Assembly: GCF_019634775.1 (NCBI RefSeq)
Contig: NZ_JAHCAS010000001.1
Location: 2,300,894-2,364,893 of the forward strand
Origin: Dokdonella sp.
Lineage (GTDB): Bacteria; Pseudomonadota; Gammaproteobacteria; Xanthomonadales; Rhodanobacteraceae
DNA: 64,000 nt
Direction of reading: 5' to 3'
The notes beneath the pieces were generated by a model. The model was not told the DNA's origin and searched no databases. It saw only the letters and a program-made list of their open reading frames with translations. Both the position numbers and the translations under genes were made by a program. Shown here piece after piece: positions 17,865-26,604 of this stretch. How positions within the stretch are numbered: the stretch's first letter is position 1; each line of letters opens with the position of its first letter.

Positions 17865-18494
17865 GTGAAGCGAATCCTCACGCTCGCCACCCTCGTTGCG
17901 CTGACGGCGTTCCTGCTTGGCGGCTGCAGTTTCATCCGCAGCAAGTTCGGCAACAAGCCCGATGCCTACAAGTCCGCTCAGCAATCGCGGCCGCTGGAAG
18001 TCCCGCCCGATCTGGAAGCGCCCAACACGAGTGGTGCGCTGGCAGTCCCGCAGCAACGTGTCGCGACGAATGTCACGCCGTCGAGCGCGCCGATCGATGA
18101 AGTGGCCGCACCACCGCAGGCTGCCCTGGTTGCCGGTGGGGCGCAGCTCGGTGACGAGGGCCTGCGCATCACCGACACGCCAGCCAGTGCCTGGCGGCGA
18201 GTTGGTCTCGCCCTCGAACGTTCCGGCGCAGCCGTGATCGAGTCGCGCGATGATGCGGCCGGCACCTACCAGGTTCTCGCCAACGCAACGGTCAGTCAGC
18301 GTCCGGGCTGGTTCAAGCGTGCGATCACGTTCGGCCGGGCGGCCGATCGCAAGGTTGGCACACGTGTGCCTCTCCTCGTGCGTGTGCGCGCGGACGGCGA
18401 GGCCAGCATGGTGGTGGTTGAGGGCACCAACGACGCCGCCAGCACGAAGGCCGCGCGCGACCTGCTCGCAGTGCTGCGCCAACGCCTGTTGTGA
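17865..18494 (+). CDS. bamC: BamC-like outer-membrane lipoprotein
   Basis: Predicted lipoprotein: from GTG 17865 the signal is KRILTLATLVALTAFLLGG with a lipobox ending LLGGC, so the mature protein starts at that Cys. The following region is the Pro/Ala-rich, low-order segment expected of BamC (SRPLEVPPDLEAPNTSGAL), then one compact helix-grip-like domain (GLRITDTPASAWRRVGLALE ... LLAVLRQRL). It is 209 residues, shorter than E. coli BamC (344), which has two such domains. The dapA-bamC adjacency is conserved in gammaproteobacteria and supports the call; the family match within the C-terminal domain is by eye only. An ATG at 17838 would put extra residues before the signal. Confidence 0.78.
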   Translation: MKRILTLATLVALTAFLLGGCSFIRSKFGNKPDAYKSAQQSRPLEVPPDLEAPNTSGALAVPQQRVATNVTPSSAPIDEVAAPPQAALVAGGAQLGDEGLRITDTPASAWRRVGLALERSGAAVIESRDDAAGTYQVLANATVSQRPGWFKRAITFGRAADRKVGTRVPLLVRVRADGEASMVVVEGTNDAASTKAARDLLAVLRQRLL

Positions 18495-18584
18495 GCACGG
18501 CCCGACATTGGGAATCAAAAGTTCGGCGGTGGCGCGTTCCGTTCCCGCGAGGCCTGCAGCGAAAACGATCGGTCCAAGGCCTGT

Positions 18585-18908
18585 TCAGCGTTCGAGATAC
18601 TTGAGCTTGTCGGGCTTCCCATCCCAATCCTTGGCATCGGGCGGGGCGTCCTTGCGCTCGGTCAGCACCGGCCAGCCCTTCGAGAGCTCGGCGTTGAGAG
18701 CGATGAAGCCCTCCTGTCCGGCGGGCACGTCATCTTCGGGATAGATTGCATTGGCCGGACACTCCGGCTCACACAGGGTGCAGTCGATGCACTCCTCGGG
18801 ATCGATCACGAGGAAGTTCGGCCCTTCATGGAAGCAGTCGACCGGACACACCTCGACGCAGTCGGTGTACTTGCACTTGATGCAGTTCTCGGTGACGACG
18901 AAGGGCAT
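18585..18908 (-). CDS. fdxA: Seven-iron ferredoxin FdxA
   Basis: Small electron carrier with one [3Fe-4S] and one [4Fe-4S] cluster. Cysteine blocks: [20 protein letters not shown] near the N-terminus and [19 protein letters not shown] (about residue 40), followed by the extended C-terminal tail typical of this 107-residue family ([18 protein letters not shown]). The end is charged ([11 protein letters not shown]). It is a single gene downstream of the tRNA-Glu gene on the same strand, with a 218-bp gap that contains a short direct repeat (AGGAAACGAAGTC twice, about 18962-18991). Confidence 0.96.
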   Translation of the reverse strand: MPFVVTENCIKCKYTDCVEVCPVDCFHEGPNFLVIDPEECIDCTLCEPECPANAIYPEDDVPAGQEGFIALNAELSKGWPVLTERKDAPPDAKDWDGKPDKLKYLER

Positions 18909-19126
18909 GGTCAGATCAATCTGGGGTCGTTGCCGGGAGATTCTCGGGCGACAGCAAAATCAGGAAACGAAGTCAAAACCAGGAAACGAAGTCCCTACAC
19001 TACGAAGCCGGATGTTCATCAAAAGTGCAGCCAAGGATGGCCGCTTCTGGAATCCACCCAGGAAGAAACGCCGGAGGATTTCAGTTCCTTGCACTCTCAG
19101 CGATCACGGACGATCGCACCAATAAT

Positions 19127-19202
19127 TGGCGCTCCCTACGAGGTTCGAACTCGTGTTCCCGCCTTGAGAGGGCGGTGTCCTGGACCACTAGACGAAGGGA
19201 GC
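19127..19202 (-). tRNA. tRNA-Glu (anticodon CTC)
   Basis: Read on the reverse strand the cloverleaf is complete: acceptor GCTCCCT pairs with AGGGAGC, D arm from GTCT to AGGAC, anticodon stem CCGCC/GGCGG with loop CTCTCAA and anticodon CTC, T stem ACGAG/CTCGT around TTCGAAC, discriminator G and an encoded CCA (19127-19129). The body closely resembles other bacterial tRNA-Glu genes. It is 76 nt including CCA and lies between pcnB (divergent) and fdxA. Confidence 0.97.
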
Positions 19203-19228
19203 GCTGTATGGGACCGCGCGGGGCGCGT

Positions 19229-19256
19229 AGTATAACGGAATCCTAACCGCCGACAA
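19229..19256 (-). promoter_or_regulatory. Promoter of tRNA-Glu
   Basis: On the reverse strand, TTGTCG (19251-19256) and TATACT (19229-19234) are separated by 16 bp, placing initiation about 20 bp before the tRNA. The bases between the -10 and the start are almost all G/C (ACGCGCCCCGCGCGG), the kind of discriminator associated with stringent control of stable RNA promoters. Confidence 0.75.
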
Positions 19257-19296
19257 TCCGCCGGTCCGCCATCGAGCCGACCGCGCGACGTACTGA

Positions 19297-20679
19297 ATGA
19301 ATCCATCCGAGTCGAACACGCACCACGCCTCCGCCTCCGTGCCGCCGGGCTTGCGCATCATTCCCCGCGCCGAGCACGGCATCTCGCGCAAGAACATTTC
19401 CAGTGGTGCGCTGCGCGTGCTCTACCGCCTGCATGAGGCCGGCTACAAGGCCTTCCTCGTCGGCGGTGCCGTGCGCGACCTGTTGCTCGGCGGCCATCCC
19501 AAGGACTTCGACGTCGCCACGGACGCCACTCCAGAGCAGACGCGCGCGTTGTTCCGCAACTGCCGTCTCATCGGCCGGCGCTTCCGCCTCGCCCATGTCG
19601 TGTTCGGTCGCGAGATCGTCGAGGTCGCCACGTTCCGCGGCACCGGCGAGGAGGGCGACGCCGACCGCCACATCGTCGATGGTCGCATCCTGCGCGACAA
19701 CGTCTACGGCAGCATCGAGGAAGACGCGATCCGTCGCGACTTCACCGTCAACGCGCTGTACTACGACATCGCCGACTTCAGCGTGCGTGACTACGTCGGT
19801 GGCATCGACGACCTGCAGCAGCGCCGGTTGCGCCTGATCGGTGATCCCGAGCAACGCTACCGCGAAGACCCGGTGCGCATGCTGCGTGCCGCGCGACTTG
19901 CCGCCAAGCTCGGCTTTGAGATCGCGGCCGAGGCCGCCGCGCCGTTCGCCGAACTGGCGCCGCTGCTCGCCGACGTCGCACCCGCACGCCTGTTCGACGA
20001 GTCGCTCAAGCTGTTCCTGGCCGGACACGGTCTCGAAAGCCTGCGCCGCCTGCACAACCATGGCCTGCTGAAGGAACTGTTTCCGGCCACGGCGGTGGCG
20101 CTGTCCGGCCCGCGTGCGGCGGAATTCGGTCGCCTGCTCGGCTACACCTTCACCAGCACCGACGAGCGCGTGCGCGCCGACAAGCCGGTCACGCCGGCTT
20201 TCCTGTTTGCCGCGTTGCTGTGGGAGCCGGTGCGCTCGACCGCGCAACGCATGGTCGCGGACGGTTCCGATCCCGCGGTTGCCTGGTCGATGGCGGTCGA
20301 CCGCGTCATGCACCAGCAAGCCGCGCGCGTGGCGATCCCGCGCCGTTTCGCCCTGGGCATGGAGGAGATCTGGGCGTTGCAGCCGCGCTTCGAGCAACGC
20401 CAGAAGAAGCGCGTGATGCGTCTGCTCGCGCATCCGCGTTTCCGTGCGGCCTTCGATTTCCTGGTCCTGCGCGCGCATGACGAACCTGAACTCATGCCGC
20501 TCGTCGAGTGGTGGACGGAGGCGCAGCATCTCGATCCACAGGTGCTCGGTGAGCGTCTCACGCCAGCGCCTGCGGTACCGGCGGAGCAGGGCGCGGCGAG
20601 CAAGCGCAAGCGTCCGCGTCGGCGCCGCAAGTCCGCCGCCGCATCGACGGGTACGGAACCGACAGCGGCGCCACAGTGA
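19297..20679 (+). CDS. pcnB: Poly(A) polymerase PcnB
   Basis: Adds 3' poly(A) tails to RNA and promotes decay. The nucleotidyltransferase head has FLVGGAVRDLLLGGHPKDFD (the GG motif and catalytic Asp pair), CRLIGRRFRLAHVVFGREIV, and a second DxD-type region with RRDFTVNALYYD. The RNA-binding block includes DPVRMLRAARLAAKLGFEI. The C-terminal tail is strongly basic (SKRKRPRRRRKSAA), as in PcnB, and unlike CCA-adding enzymes; with 460 residues it matches PcnB. Its GTGA stop overlaps the folK start. The leader region contains the divergent tRNA-Glu promoter. Confidence 0.93.
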   Translation: MNPSESNTHHASASVPPGLRIIPRAEHGISRKNISSGALRVLYRLHEAGYKAFLVGGAVRDLLLGGHPKDFDVATDATPEQTRALFRNCRLIGRRFRLAHVVFGREIVEVATFRGTGEEGDADRHIVDGRILRDNVYGSIEEDAIRRDFTVNALYYDIADFSVRDYVGGIDDLQQRRLRLIGDPEQRYREDPVRMLRAARLAAKLGFEIAAEAAAPFAELAPLLADVAPARLFDESLKLFLAGHGLESLRRLHNHGLLKELFPATAVALSGPRAAEFGRLLGYTFTSTDERVRADKPVTPAFLFAALLWEPVRSTAQRMVADGSDPAVAWSMAVDRVMHQQAARVAIPRRFALGMEEIWALQPRFEQRQKKRVMRLLAHPRFRAAFDFLVLRAHDEPELMPLVEWWTEAQHLDPQVLGERLTPAPAVPAEQGAASKRKRPRRRRKSAAASTGTEPTAAPQ

Positions 20680-21161
20680 CGCGCGTCCTCGCCTACATCG
20701 GCCTGGGCAGCAATCTGGACTCTCCCCGGCAGCACATCCTGCGTGCCTTCGGCGAGATCGACGCGATCACGATGACACGCCTGTGCCGGCGTTCTCGCCT
20801 GTACCGCACGCCGCCCTGGGGTGGCATCGTCCAGCCCGATTACGTCAATGCGGTCGCCGAAATAGAAACCGGCCTGGCGCCGCGTGCGCTGCTCGATGAA
20901 CTGCTCGCGATCGAACGCCGTCACGGCCGTGTCCGTGATGGTGGGCGATGGGGCCCGCGCACGCTCGATCTCGATCTGCTCCTGCACGGCGCTGGTGCTG
21001 TGCGCGAGGCTGGTCTCGAACTGCCCCATCCACGCCTGCACGAACGCGCCTTCGTGATCGTGCCGCTGCTCGATATCGATCCAGCGATCGAGATTCCGGG
21101 ACACGGGGCGGTCGGCGTGCTTGCGGCGACGTTCGACGCCCAGGCCTGCGTTGCGTTGTGA
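20676..21161 (+). CDS. folK: 2-amino-4-hydroxy-6-hydroxymethyldihydropteridine pyrophosphokinase FolK
   Basis: Transfers pyrophosphate from ATP to the pterin in folate synthesis. The 161-residue protein begins AYIGLGSNLDSPRQHI, then TPPWGGIVQPDYVNAVAEIE and the family signature GRWGPRTLDLDLLLHG with the metal-binding Asp pair, then LPHPRLHERAFVIVPLLDI. GTG 20676 overlaps the pcnB stop by 4 bp (GTGA), a typical coupled start; the order pcnB-folK-panB-panC is the E. coli order. Confidence 0.96.
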   Translation: MTRVLAYIGLGSNLDSPRQHILRAFGEIDAITMTRLCRRSRLYRTPPWGGIVQPDYVNAVAEIETGLAPRALLDELLAIERRHGRVRDGGRWGPRTLDLDLLLHGAGAVREAGLELPHPRLHERAFVIVPLLDIDPAIEIPGHGAVGVLAATFDAQACVAL

Positions 21162-21175
21162 GGCCTCGCCACTGC

Positions 21176-21197
21176 GGGATTGATCAGAGCATCCCTC
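21176..21197 (+). repeat. 22-bp dispersed repeat, copy 2
   Basis: Identical to 13945-13966 (GGGATTGATCAGAGCATCCC plus TC). It sits in the 90-bp gap between folK and panB. Confidence 0.7.
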
Positions 21198-21251
21198 ACT
21201 TGATCCGCCGCGCTACGATATCCGGCCGCGCGACATTCCTGGACGCTCCGC

Positions 21252-22076
21252 ATGTACCCCACACCGCGTGCCGCGCCGGCACGAGCTCCGTTCACCGTGC
21301 CACAGTTGCGTCAGCGCAAGCAGGCTGGCGAAAAGATCGTCGCGCTGACTTGCTATGACGCGAGTTTCGCCGCCTGCCTCGATGCCAGCGGCATCGACCT
21401 TGCACTGGTCGGTGATTCGCTGGGCATGGTCGTGCAGGGTCATGCGAACACGCTGCCGGTGACGGTCGATGCCATGGTCTACCACTGCGCGGCGGTGGCG
21501 CGCGGCCTGTCCAGCGCGCTGCTCGTCGCCGACATGCCGTTCATGTCGTTCCGCGACGTGCCGACCGCACTGGCGACGGCGGCACGGCTGATGGCCGAGG
21601 GTGGCGCAGCGATGGTCAAGCTGGAAGGAGCCGGCTGGGTCTGCGAAGTGATCGCTGCACTCGTTCGCCACGACGTGCCTGTGTGTGCGCATCTCGGCCT
21701 GACGCCGCAGTCGGTGCACCGCTTCGGCGGCTATCGCGTGCAGGGGCGTGCAGACGACGAGGCGGAAAAGCTGGTCGAGAGCGCCCATCGTATTGCCGAA
21801 GCCGGTGCCGAGGCGCTCGTGCTCGAATGCGTGCCGGCCGCGCTGGCCGCACGCATCACGCGCGAGCTGGCGATCCCGACCATCGGCATCGGCGCCGGCC
21901 CCGCTTGCGATGGCCAGGTGCTCGTCGTCCACGATCTGCTTGGCCTCACGTCGGGCAAGCGCCCGCGCTTCACGCACAACTTCCTTGCGGGTCGTGATTC
22001 GATCGCGGCGGCCTTCGCCGCCTATCGCGACGCCGTGCGCGACGGCAGTTTCCCGGCCGTGGAGCATTCGTACTGA
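21252..22076 (+). CDS. panB: 3-methyl-2-oxobutanoate hydroxymethyltransferase PanB
   Basis: Makes ketopantoate from 2-oxoisovalerate with methylene-THF, the first committed step to pantothenate. Motifs: [40 protein letters not shown] (metal-binding Asp), VVADMPF-type block ([11 protein letters not shown]), [31 protein letters not shown] and [20 protein letters not shown]. At 274 residues it is the usual length. The stop overlaps the panC ATG by one base (TGATG). Confidence 0.97.
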   Translation: MYPTPRAAPARAPFTVPQLRQRKQAGEKIVALTCYDASFAACLDASGIDLALVGDSLGMVVQGHANTLPVTVDAMVYHCAAVARGLSSALLVADMPFMSFRDVPTALATAARLMAEGGAAMVKLEGAGWVCEVIAALVRHDVPVCAHLGLTPQSVHRFGGYRVQGRADDEAEKLVESAHRIAEAGAEALVLECVPAALAARITRELAIPTIGIGAGPACDGQVLVVHDLLGLTSGKRPRFTHNFLAGRDSIAAAFAAYRDAVRDGSFPAVEHSY

Positions 22077-22930
22077 TGGATACCGTCACCACCATCGCCG
22101 ATCTGCGCCAGCACGTGCGCGCGGCGCGTGGGCGCGGCCTGCGCATCGGTTTCGTGCCGACCATGGGCAACCTGCATGCCGGCCACGAGTCGCTGGTTGC
22201 GCTTGCACGGGAGCGGGCCGGTTTCGTCGTCGCCAGCGTGTTCGTCAACCCGACCCAGTTCGGCCCGAACGAGGATTTCGCGCGCTATCCACGCACACCC
22301 GAACAGGATGCGGAAAAGCTCGCGCGCGTCGGTTGCGACCTGTTGTTCCTGCCCGACGTCGCAACGCTGTATCCGCTCGGCACCGGACGTGCCGTGCGCA
22401 TGTCGGTGCCGGGCATCACGGAAGTGCTCGATGGTGCGAGTCGGCCGGGGCACTTCGACGGTGTGGCCACGGTGGTCGCGCGCCTGTTCAATCTGGTCCA
22501 GCCCGATCTCGCCGTGTTCGGCCGCAAGGACTACCAGCAGTGGCTGGTCGTGCGCGCGCTGGTCGCTGATCTCGGTTTCCCGATCGACATCGTCGGCGCA
22601 CCGATCGTGCGAGAGCCGGGCGGTCTGGCGATGAGTTCGCGCAACCAGTATCTGGATGAGGCGCAGCGCCGGCAGGCGCAGGTGCTGCATGCAACCCTGC
22701 AGTGGATGGTTGGCGAAGTCCGCACGCGCCCATCGGCCTGGCGGTTGATCGAGGAGGAGGCGGTCGCCCGCCTGGGTGCGGCCGGATTCGAGCCGGACTA
22801 CGCGGTGCTGCGCGATGCCGCCACGCTCGACTTGCCGGATTCAGGTTTCCCGACCGGCGGGGTGGCCCTGTTGGCGGCACGCCTGGCTGGAGTCCGCCTG
22901 ATCGACAACCTCGAGTTCGACCGCCCCTGA
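22076..22930 (+). CDS. panC: Pantothenate synthetase PanC
   Basis: ATP-dependent ligation of pantoate and beta-alanine. The HIGH-type nucleotide motif is GFVPTMGNLHAGHESLVALA; others are SVFVNPTQFGPNEDFARYPR, FDGVATVVARLFNLVQPDLA, FGRKDYQQWLVVRAL and the KMSKS-like region LAMSSRNQYLD. The 284-residue length fits. It is coupled to panB. Aspartate decarboxylase panD, needed for the beta-alanine, is not adjacent but 3.3 kb further on, beyond two leftward secreted-protein genes. Confidence 0.97.
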   Translation: MDTVTTIADLRQHVRAARGRGLRIGFVPTMGNLHAGHESLVALARERAGFVVASVFVNPTQFGPNEDFARYPRTPEQDAEKLARVGCDLLFLPDVATLYPLGTGRAVRMSVPGITEVLDGASRPGHFDGVATVVARLFNLVQPDLAVFGRKDYQQWLVVRALVADLGFPIDIVGAPIVREPGGLAMSSRNQYLDEAQRRQAQVLHATLQWMVGEVRTRPSAWRLIEEEAVARLGAAGFEPDYAVLRDAATLDLPDSGFPTGGVALLAARLAGVRLIDNLEFDRP

Positions 22931-22988
22931 TTTGCCGCATGTGGCTTGTCTTCCCTCTCCCATCGGGAGAAAGACCGGAGGTGTGTTC

Positions 22989-23270
22989 CTACGGCGGCGG
23001 ATCGAAGCCATTGCGGAAGATGCGGTCGTCGGGCAGGCCGCCGACGGGCCAGTAGCCGGCCTTGGCGGTGAAGTCGCCGCCGCTCATCGCGCCGGTATCG
23101 TGCTGGCCGACGGTGGCTGCGACGCGAAAGTCGCTGCCCTGCGCTTCCGCGCTGCCGGCGGCGATGACGGATTTCCGCACCGCGAAATCGCCGCCGCTGG
23201 ATTGCGCCAGAGCCGCGCCTGCGGCCAGTACGATCAGCACCGGCATGAGCCATCGCGCCGCGCGTTTCAT
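22989..23270 (-). CDS. Small secreted protein with C-terminal IFRNGFD motif
   Basis: 93-residue exported protein: signal peptide MKRAARWLMPVLIVLAAGAALA, then two short beta-type repeats built around SGGDFAVRKSVIAAG and SDFRVAATVGQHDTGAMSGG, then DFTAKAGYWPV, and a tail DDRIFRNGFDPPP. The same layout and the 'xIFxxGFD/E' ending recur in the truncated gene at the right edge of the window, and the motif recurs internally in both giant proteins. Its ATG overlaps the stop of the upstream fibre-like gene (ATGA), so the pair is an operon. Function unknown; the tail may be an anchoring or sorting signal (inference). Confidence 0.8.
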   Translation of the reverse strand: MKRAARWLMPVLIVLAAGAALAQSSGGDFAVRKSVIAAGSAEAQGSDFRVAATVGQHDTGAMSGGDFTAKAGYWPVGGLPDDRIFRNGFDPPP

Positions 23271-25735
23271 CGCGGTGTCCTCGTCGCTTCCAGCGCGCGC
23301 AGGCGTTCGGCCAAAGCGGTCAGTTCAGCGCTGAACACGTCCTTCTGCGCGGCCAACTCTTCGCGCAAGGCCGCGGTCTCGGCTTGCAGTCGCGCGTTCA
23401 AGCCCTGGATCGCGGCCAGCGCCACGCCGTCGGCATCGACGGTGCTGATTGACGCAGCTTCCGCACCCAGTCCGAACGCGGCGGCAAAATCCTCGGCCAT
23501 CGGCCCCAGATGCCGGCCTTCTTCCGCTGAATCGCGATAGACCCAAGTGGTCAGCGGCAGGCGCAGCACGCGAGCGAGGGTGCCTTCCACATCGACCGGA
23601 ACGAAATCGGTCTTGAGATCGACCGAGGAAGCGTTGGCCCAGGTGCCGCCGCCGGTAAGTGATGCGCCGGTCGAGGTCGTAATAAGGTGACCAGGGTCGA
23701 AGGTGGGTTGCCCCGATTTGCCGAACCAGAAGCCGAATTGTGCTTTGACGATGAAGCGATGACTGTAGTCGCTGACCACGTTTTCGGACTCGTGGCCATT
23801 CCAGATGAATGTTTTGTGATCCCCTTGTCCTCCCGGATAGGACAGGCTGGAGCACGGTCCGCTTCCCCCCGGATTGCTTCCCGGACGCACCTTGGCGTTG
23901 TTCCCGCCAGCGAAGCTGTAGTTGGCGCCGGCACAGTTTTGGGCACCACCGGCTACGAACGAGGCAGTGCCAGCCGCATGGTTGTCGCTGCCGCCACCCA
24001 CCGTGCTGACGCTGCCATTGGCGCGATTGTAGGTGCCACCAGCCACCGTGCCTCTGCGGTCGGCCACGTTGTAGTAGCCGCCACCTATCGTGCTGAAGTC
24101 ATAGGCGGTATTGGCGAGCCCACCCGCGACGGTTGCCGCAAGGCCTGGCGCGGAGTTGGATATACCACCGCCGATAGTGCTCCAGTGCCCGCCGGCTACG
24201 TTTCCGCCCGAACCGGCATCATCCGCACCACCGCCGCCGATCGTCGCGCGGTCGCCGGTAGCACGGTTGCCGGAGCCGCCGCCGATCGTCGTATGGGCAC
24301 CTGTGGTCTGATTGTTGTAGCCGCCACCGATCGTGCTCCAGTTGCCGTCGGCACTGTGTCCGCCGGTGGCCACGGACTCTCCACCGCCGCCACCGATGGT
24401 TGCGTGGTCGCCGGTGGCGAAATTGCCGGAGCCGCCGCCTATCGTCGTGCGCGGGCCACCCGCCCTGTTGTTGTAGCCGCCTGACACGGTGGCATGCAGG
24501 CCCGGTGCGAGATGGCCCTGGCCGCCGCCGACACTCGCGTAGTCGCCCAGCACGTTGTTGTTGGCGCCGCCGGCCACCGTCGATCGCAGGCCTTGTGCCC
24601 GGTTGTTCGACCCGCCGCCCACGGTTGCGCTTTCCTGGGTGGCCTGGTTGCTCGTGCCACCCCCGATGCTCGCATTGGCCCCGGACGCCGTGTTGCCAAG
24701 GCCACCGCCGATCGTGCCGAAATTGGCGGACACCCTGTTTGCGGAACTGGATACGAATCCGCCGCCGCCGATGGTTGCGCCCGACACGCCGGCCGCTGCC
24801 GTGTTGTCGAGGTGCCCGCCGATGATGTTGTTGGCGCCGAAATAGCTTGGGTCGGTGCCCGGAGCGAGTCGCAGGGTACGACTGTTGCGCGCAAACATGT
24901 CGAACGGCTGGTCGTCCAGCGTGCCGATGAAGTTCGTCGGCGGGCTGGTGCCGGAATTGCCGCTCAGGCCCCAGCCGGGTGATGCGGTGGGGATCGCTTC
25001 GCAGGTGACGGCACCCGACTGATCGACGCCACGGATGGCCTCGCCAGCGGGGCAGGTTCCGCTGACGCGGCTCTGCACCGAAGCCGGATCGGTCTTGGCG
25101 GCTGTGACCGCGCCGTTGGCGAGTTTGGCCGTGGTCACGGCGCCATCGGCGAGCTTGGCCGAACCGACCGCGCCATCGTCGAGCTTCGCGGCTGTCACCG
25201 CTGCATCGGCAATCTTCGCGCTGGTGACGGCGTTGCTCGCGAGCTTGACGCTCAGCACGGCGCCGTCGGCCAGTTTCGCCGCGGTGACCGCGCCATCGAT
25301 CAGTTCGACCGTGCCGATGCTGTTGGGCGCGACCTGGGCGGCGAAGTCGGCGTCGTCGGCGTGTTGGGCATAGGGCGTGGGGTGCAGTTTCTGACGCGGC
25401 TCGAGCGTGGTGAAGTCGCCGCTTTCCGGGCCACGCCGCACACGCAGTTCGAGCCAGCGGTCGGGACCGATGAAGACCGTGTCCGGTGCATCGATATCCA
25501 GCAGGAAACGGCCTTCATCGAGAACGACGTCGTTGAACGTAAACGGCCCGGCCAGCAGGGTGCCATTGTCGGCGGCATCGAACAGGCGCACCTCGAAGTC
25601 GTAGCTCGCGGCGGGGTTGGTGCTGACGGTGAGTTCACCCTGGTAGGTGAAGGGCTTGGCATGGACGCCGGGCACGGCGAAAGCCAGCGCCAAGGCGGCG
25701 ACCAGCGGGTGGAAGCGGCAATGACGGATGGACAT
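23267..25735 (-). CDS. Secreted fibre-like protein with YadA-like glycine repeats and S74 chaperone domain
   Basis: 822 residues. Signal peptide MSIRHCRFHPLVAALALAFA. Then a conserved N-terminal domain (YQGELTVSTNPAASYDFEV ... KLHPTPYAQHADDADFAAQ); a repeated stretch of GAVTAAKLADGAV-type units (about residues 130-210); and a long array of GGG-rich units such as TIGGGSGNRATGDRATIGGG (about 300-600), resembling trimeric-adhesin head repeats. The C-terminal domain (SSVDLKTDFVPVD ... VYRDSAEEGRHLGPMAEDFA) resembles the peptidase S74 intramolecular chaperone that trims and trimerises phage tail spikes, ending in a coiled coil (LQAETAALREELAAQKDVF). The protein is probably a trimeric surface fibre. 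It is inserted, with its small partner gene, between panC and panD. Confidence 0.82.
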   Translation of the reverse strand: MSIRHCRFHPLVAALALAFAVPGVHAKPFTYQGELTVSTNPAASYDFEVRLFDAADNGTLLAGPFTFNDVVLDEGRFLLDIDAPDTVFIGPDRWLELRVRRGPESGDFTTLEPRQKLHPTPYAQHADDADFAAQVAPNSIGTVELIDGAVTAAKLADGAVLSVKLASNAVTSAKIADAAVTAAKLDDGAVGSAKLADGAVTTAKLANGAVTAAKTDPASVQSRVSGTCPAGEAIRGVDQSGAVTCEAIPTASPGWGLSGNSGTSPPTNFIGTLDDQPFDMFARNSRTLRLAPGTDPSYFGANNIIGGHLDNTAAAGVSGATIGGGGFVSSSANRVSANFGTIGGGLGNTASGANASIGGGTSNQATQESATVGGGSNNRAQGLRSTVAGGANNNVLGDYASVGGGQGHLAPGLHATVSGGYNNRAGGPRTTIGGGSGNFATGDHATIGGGGGESVATGGHSADGNWSTIGGGYNNQTTGAHTTIGGGSGNRATGDRATIGGGGADDAGSGGNVAGGHWSTIGGGISNSAPGLAATVAGGLANTAYDFSTIGGGYYNVADRRGTVAGGTYNRANGSVSTVGGGSDNHAAGTASFVAGGAQNCAGANYSFAGGNNAKVRPGSNPGGSGPCSSLSYPGGQGDHKTFIWNGHESENVVSDYSHRFIVKAQFGFWFGKSGQPTFDPGHLITTSTGASLTGGGTWANASSVDLKTDFVPVDVEGTLARVLRLPLTTWVYRDSAEEGRHLGPMAEDFAAAFGLGAEAASISTVDADGVALAAIQGLNARLQAETAALREELAAQKDVFSAELTALAERLRALEATRTPR

Positions 25736-26002
25736 GAATGATCCCCTTGGCGAGTCCGACGGAAGGCCGGGACCTGAGGGGATACGCCGTTTCGTGCGGC
25801 GAGCAGACAGGCGTTTCTTCAGAAATCGATCCGGGGCATGCCCAAGGAACCAGAACTGGATCACAGGTGGGTGTGTGAAACCTGTGGCACTTCGCAACAA
25901 GCTGTGGTATGGTCGCAACCGTGCTCGGGGTTTATGCAACGCGGGGCGTTGTTCACCCAGGCACACCAGGGCGCATTGCAGGTAGTCGTCACTCCAATCT
26001 GG

Positions 26003-26036
26003 ACCCTCGCGCGGTTTCGCAGCGAGGGTTTTTTTT
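26003..26036 (+). terminator. Intrinsic terminator
   Basis: Stem ACCCTCGC (26003-26010) pairs with GCGAGGGT (26022-26029) around an 11-nt loop and is followed by a run of eight T. No protein gene ends on the plus strand just upstream, so it may terminate a short non-coding transcript starting in the fibre-panD gap. Confidence 0.8.
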
Positions 26037-26149
26037 GTCCATGCGTTTCCATCCGCCGAGAGCGTTCGTGTTTTATTTCAACAACTTGGATGCGTGCCGC
26101 TGCCACGACACGTGGCGGTATCGGCGCACGGGAACGGCGGCGTCGTCGA

Positions 26150-26177
26150 TTCTTGCTGCACTGCGATCTGATAAAAT
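26150..26177 (+). promoter_or_regulatory. Promoter of panD
   Basis: TTCTTG (26150-26155) and TAAAAT (26172-26177) are 16 bp apart, with a TGA extended -10. Initiation would fall about 30 bp before the panD ATG at 26217. Confidence 0.6.
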
Positions 26178-26216
26178 CGCTGCCCGTTGTTTTTCTGCAA
26201 CATGAGTCGGTGCCCC

Positions 26217-26597
26217 ATGCAGCTCAACATGCTCAAGGCCAAGATCCATCGTGCCACGGTCACTCAGGCCGAACTCCATTACGAGGGTTCCTGCGCGATC
26301 GACGGCCGTCTGCTCGATATCTCGGGCATCCGCGAGTACGAACAAATCCACATCTACAACGTCAACAACGGCGAGCGGTTCAGTACCTATGCCATCCGCG
26401 CCGAGGAAGGTTCGGGCACGATCTCGATCAACGGCGCCGCTGCGCATCGTGCCGGTCCGGGAGACATCATCATCATCTGCGCCTATGGCGTCATCGCCGA
26501 GGCGGAAGCGGCGGCTTTCAAGCCAAGCCTGGTCTATGTCGACCGCCACAATCGCCTGACCCACACCAGCGATTCGATTCCGCAGCAGGCGGCCTGA
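26217..26597 (+). CDS. panD: Aspartate 1-decarboxylase PanD
   Basis: Pyruvoyl enzyme that makes beta-alanine for pantothenate. Signature [18 protein letters not shown] includes the Gly-Ser self-cleavage site; the catalytic Lys and Tyr lie in [20 protein letters not shown], and [20 protein letters not shown] and [12 protein letters not shown] complete the barrel. ATG 26217 gives 126 residues, as in E. coli; ATG 26202 would add five residues. It stands alone with its own promoter, separated from panBC. Processing normally needs a PanZ/PanM-type factor in enterobacteria; none is seen here. Confidence 0.95.
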   Translation: MQLNMLKAKIHRATVTQAELHYEGSCAIDGRLLDISGIREYEQIHIYNVNNGERFSTYAIRAEEGSGTISINGAAAHRAGPGDIIIICAYGVIAEAEAAAFKPSLVYVDRHNRLTHTSDSIPQQAA

Positions 26598-26604
26598 ACG
26601 CGTT

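Larger units (their letters stand above)
25736..26216. other. Intergenic region upstream of panD with terminator and promoter
   Basis: 481 bp with no convincing protein gene. It carries the divergent start region of the fibre gene, an extended -10-like TGGTATGGT at about 25906-25914, an intrinsic terminator at 26003-26036 and a promoter for panD at 26150-26177. The interval 25915-26036 could encode a small RNA. Confidence 0.5.

Noticed and set aside
18962..18991. Direct repeat AGGAAACGAAGTC near the tRNA-Glu gene as an integration (att) site
   Set aside because: The copies are adjacent, do not match the tRNA 3' end, and no integrase or inserted DNA is present.
22989..25735. Prophage remnant suggested by the tail-spike-like S74 domain
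   Set aside because: No other phage genes nearby, and the protein has a Sec signal peptide, which fits a cellular secreted fibre and not a phage tail.
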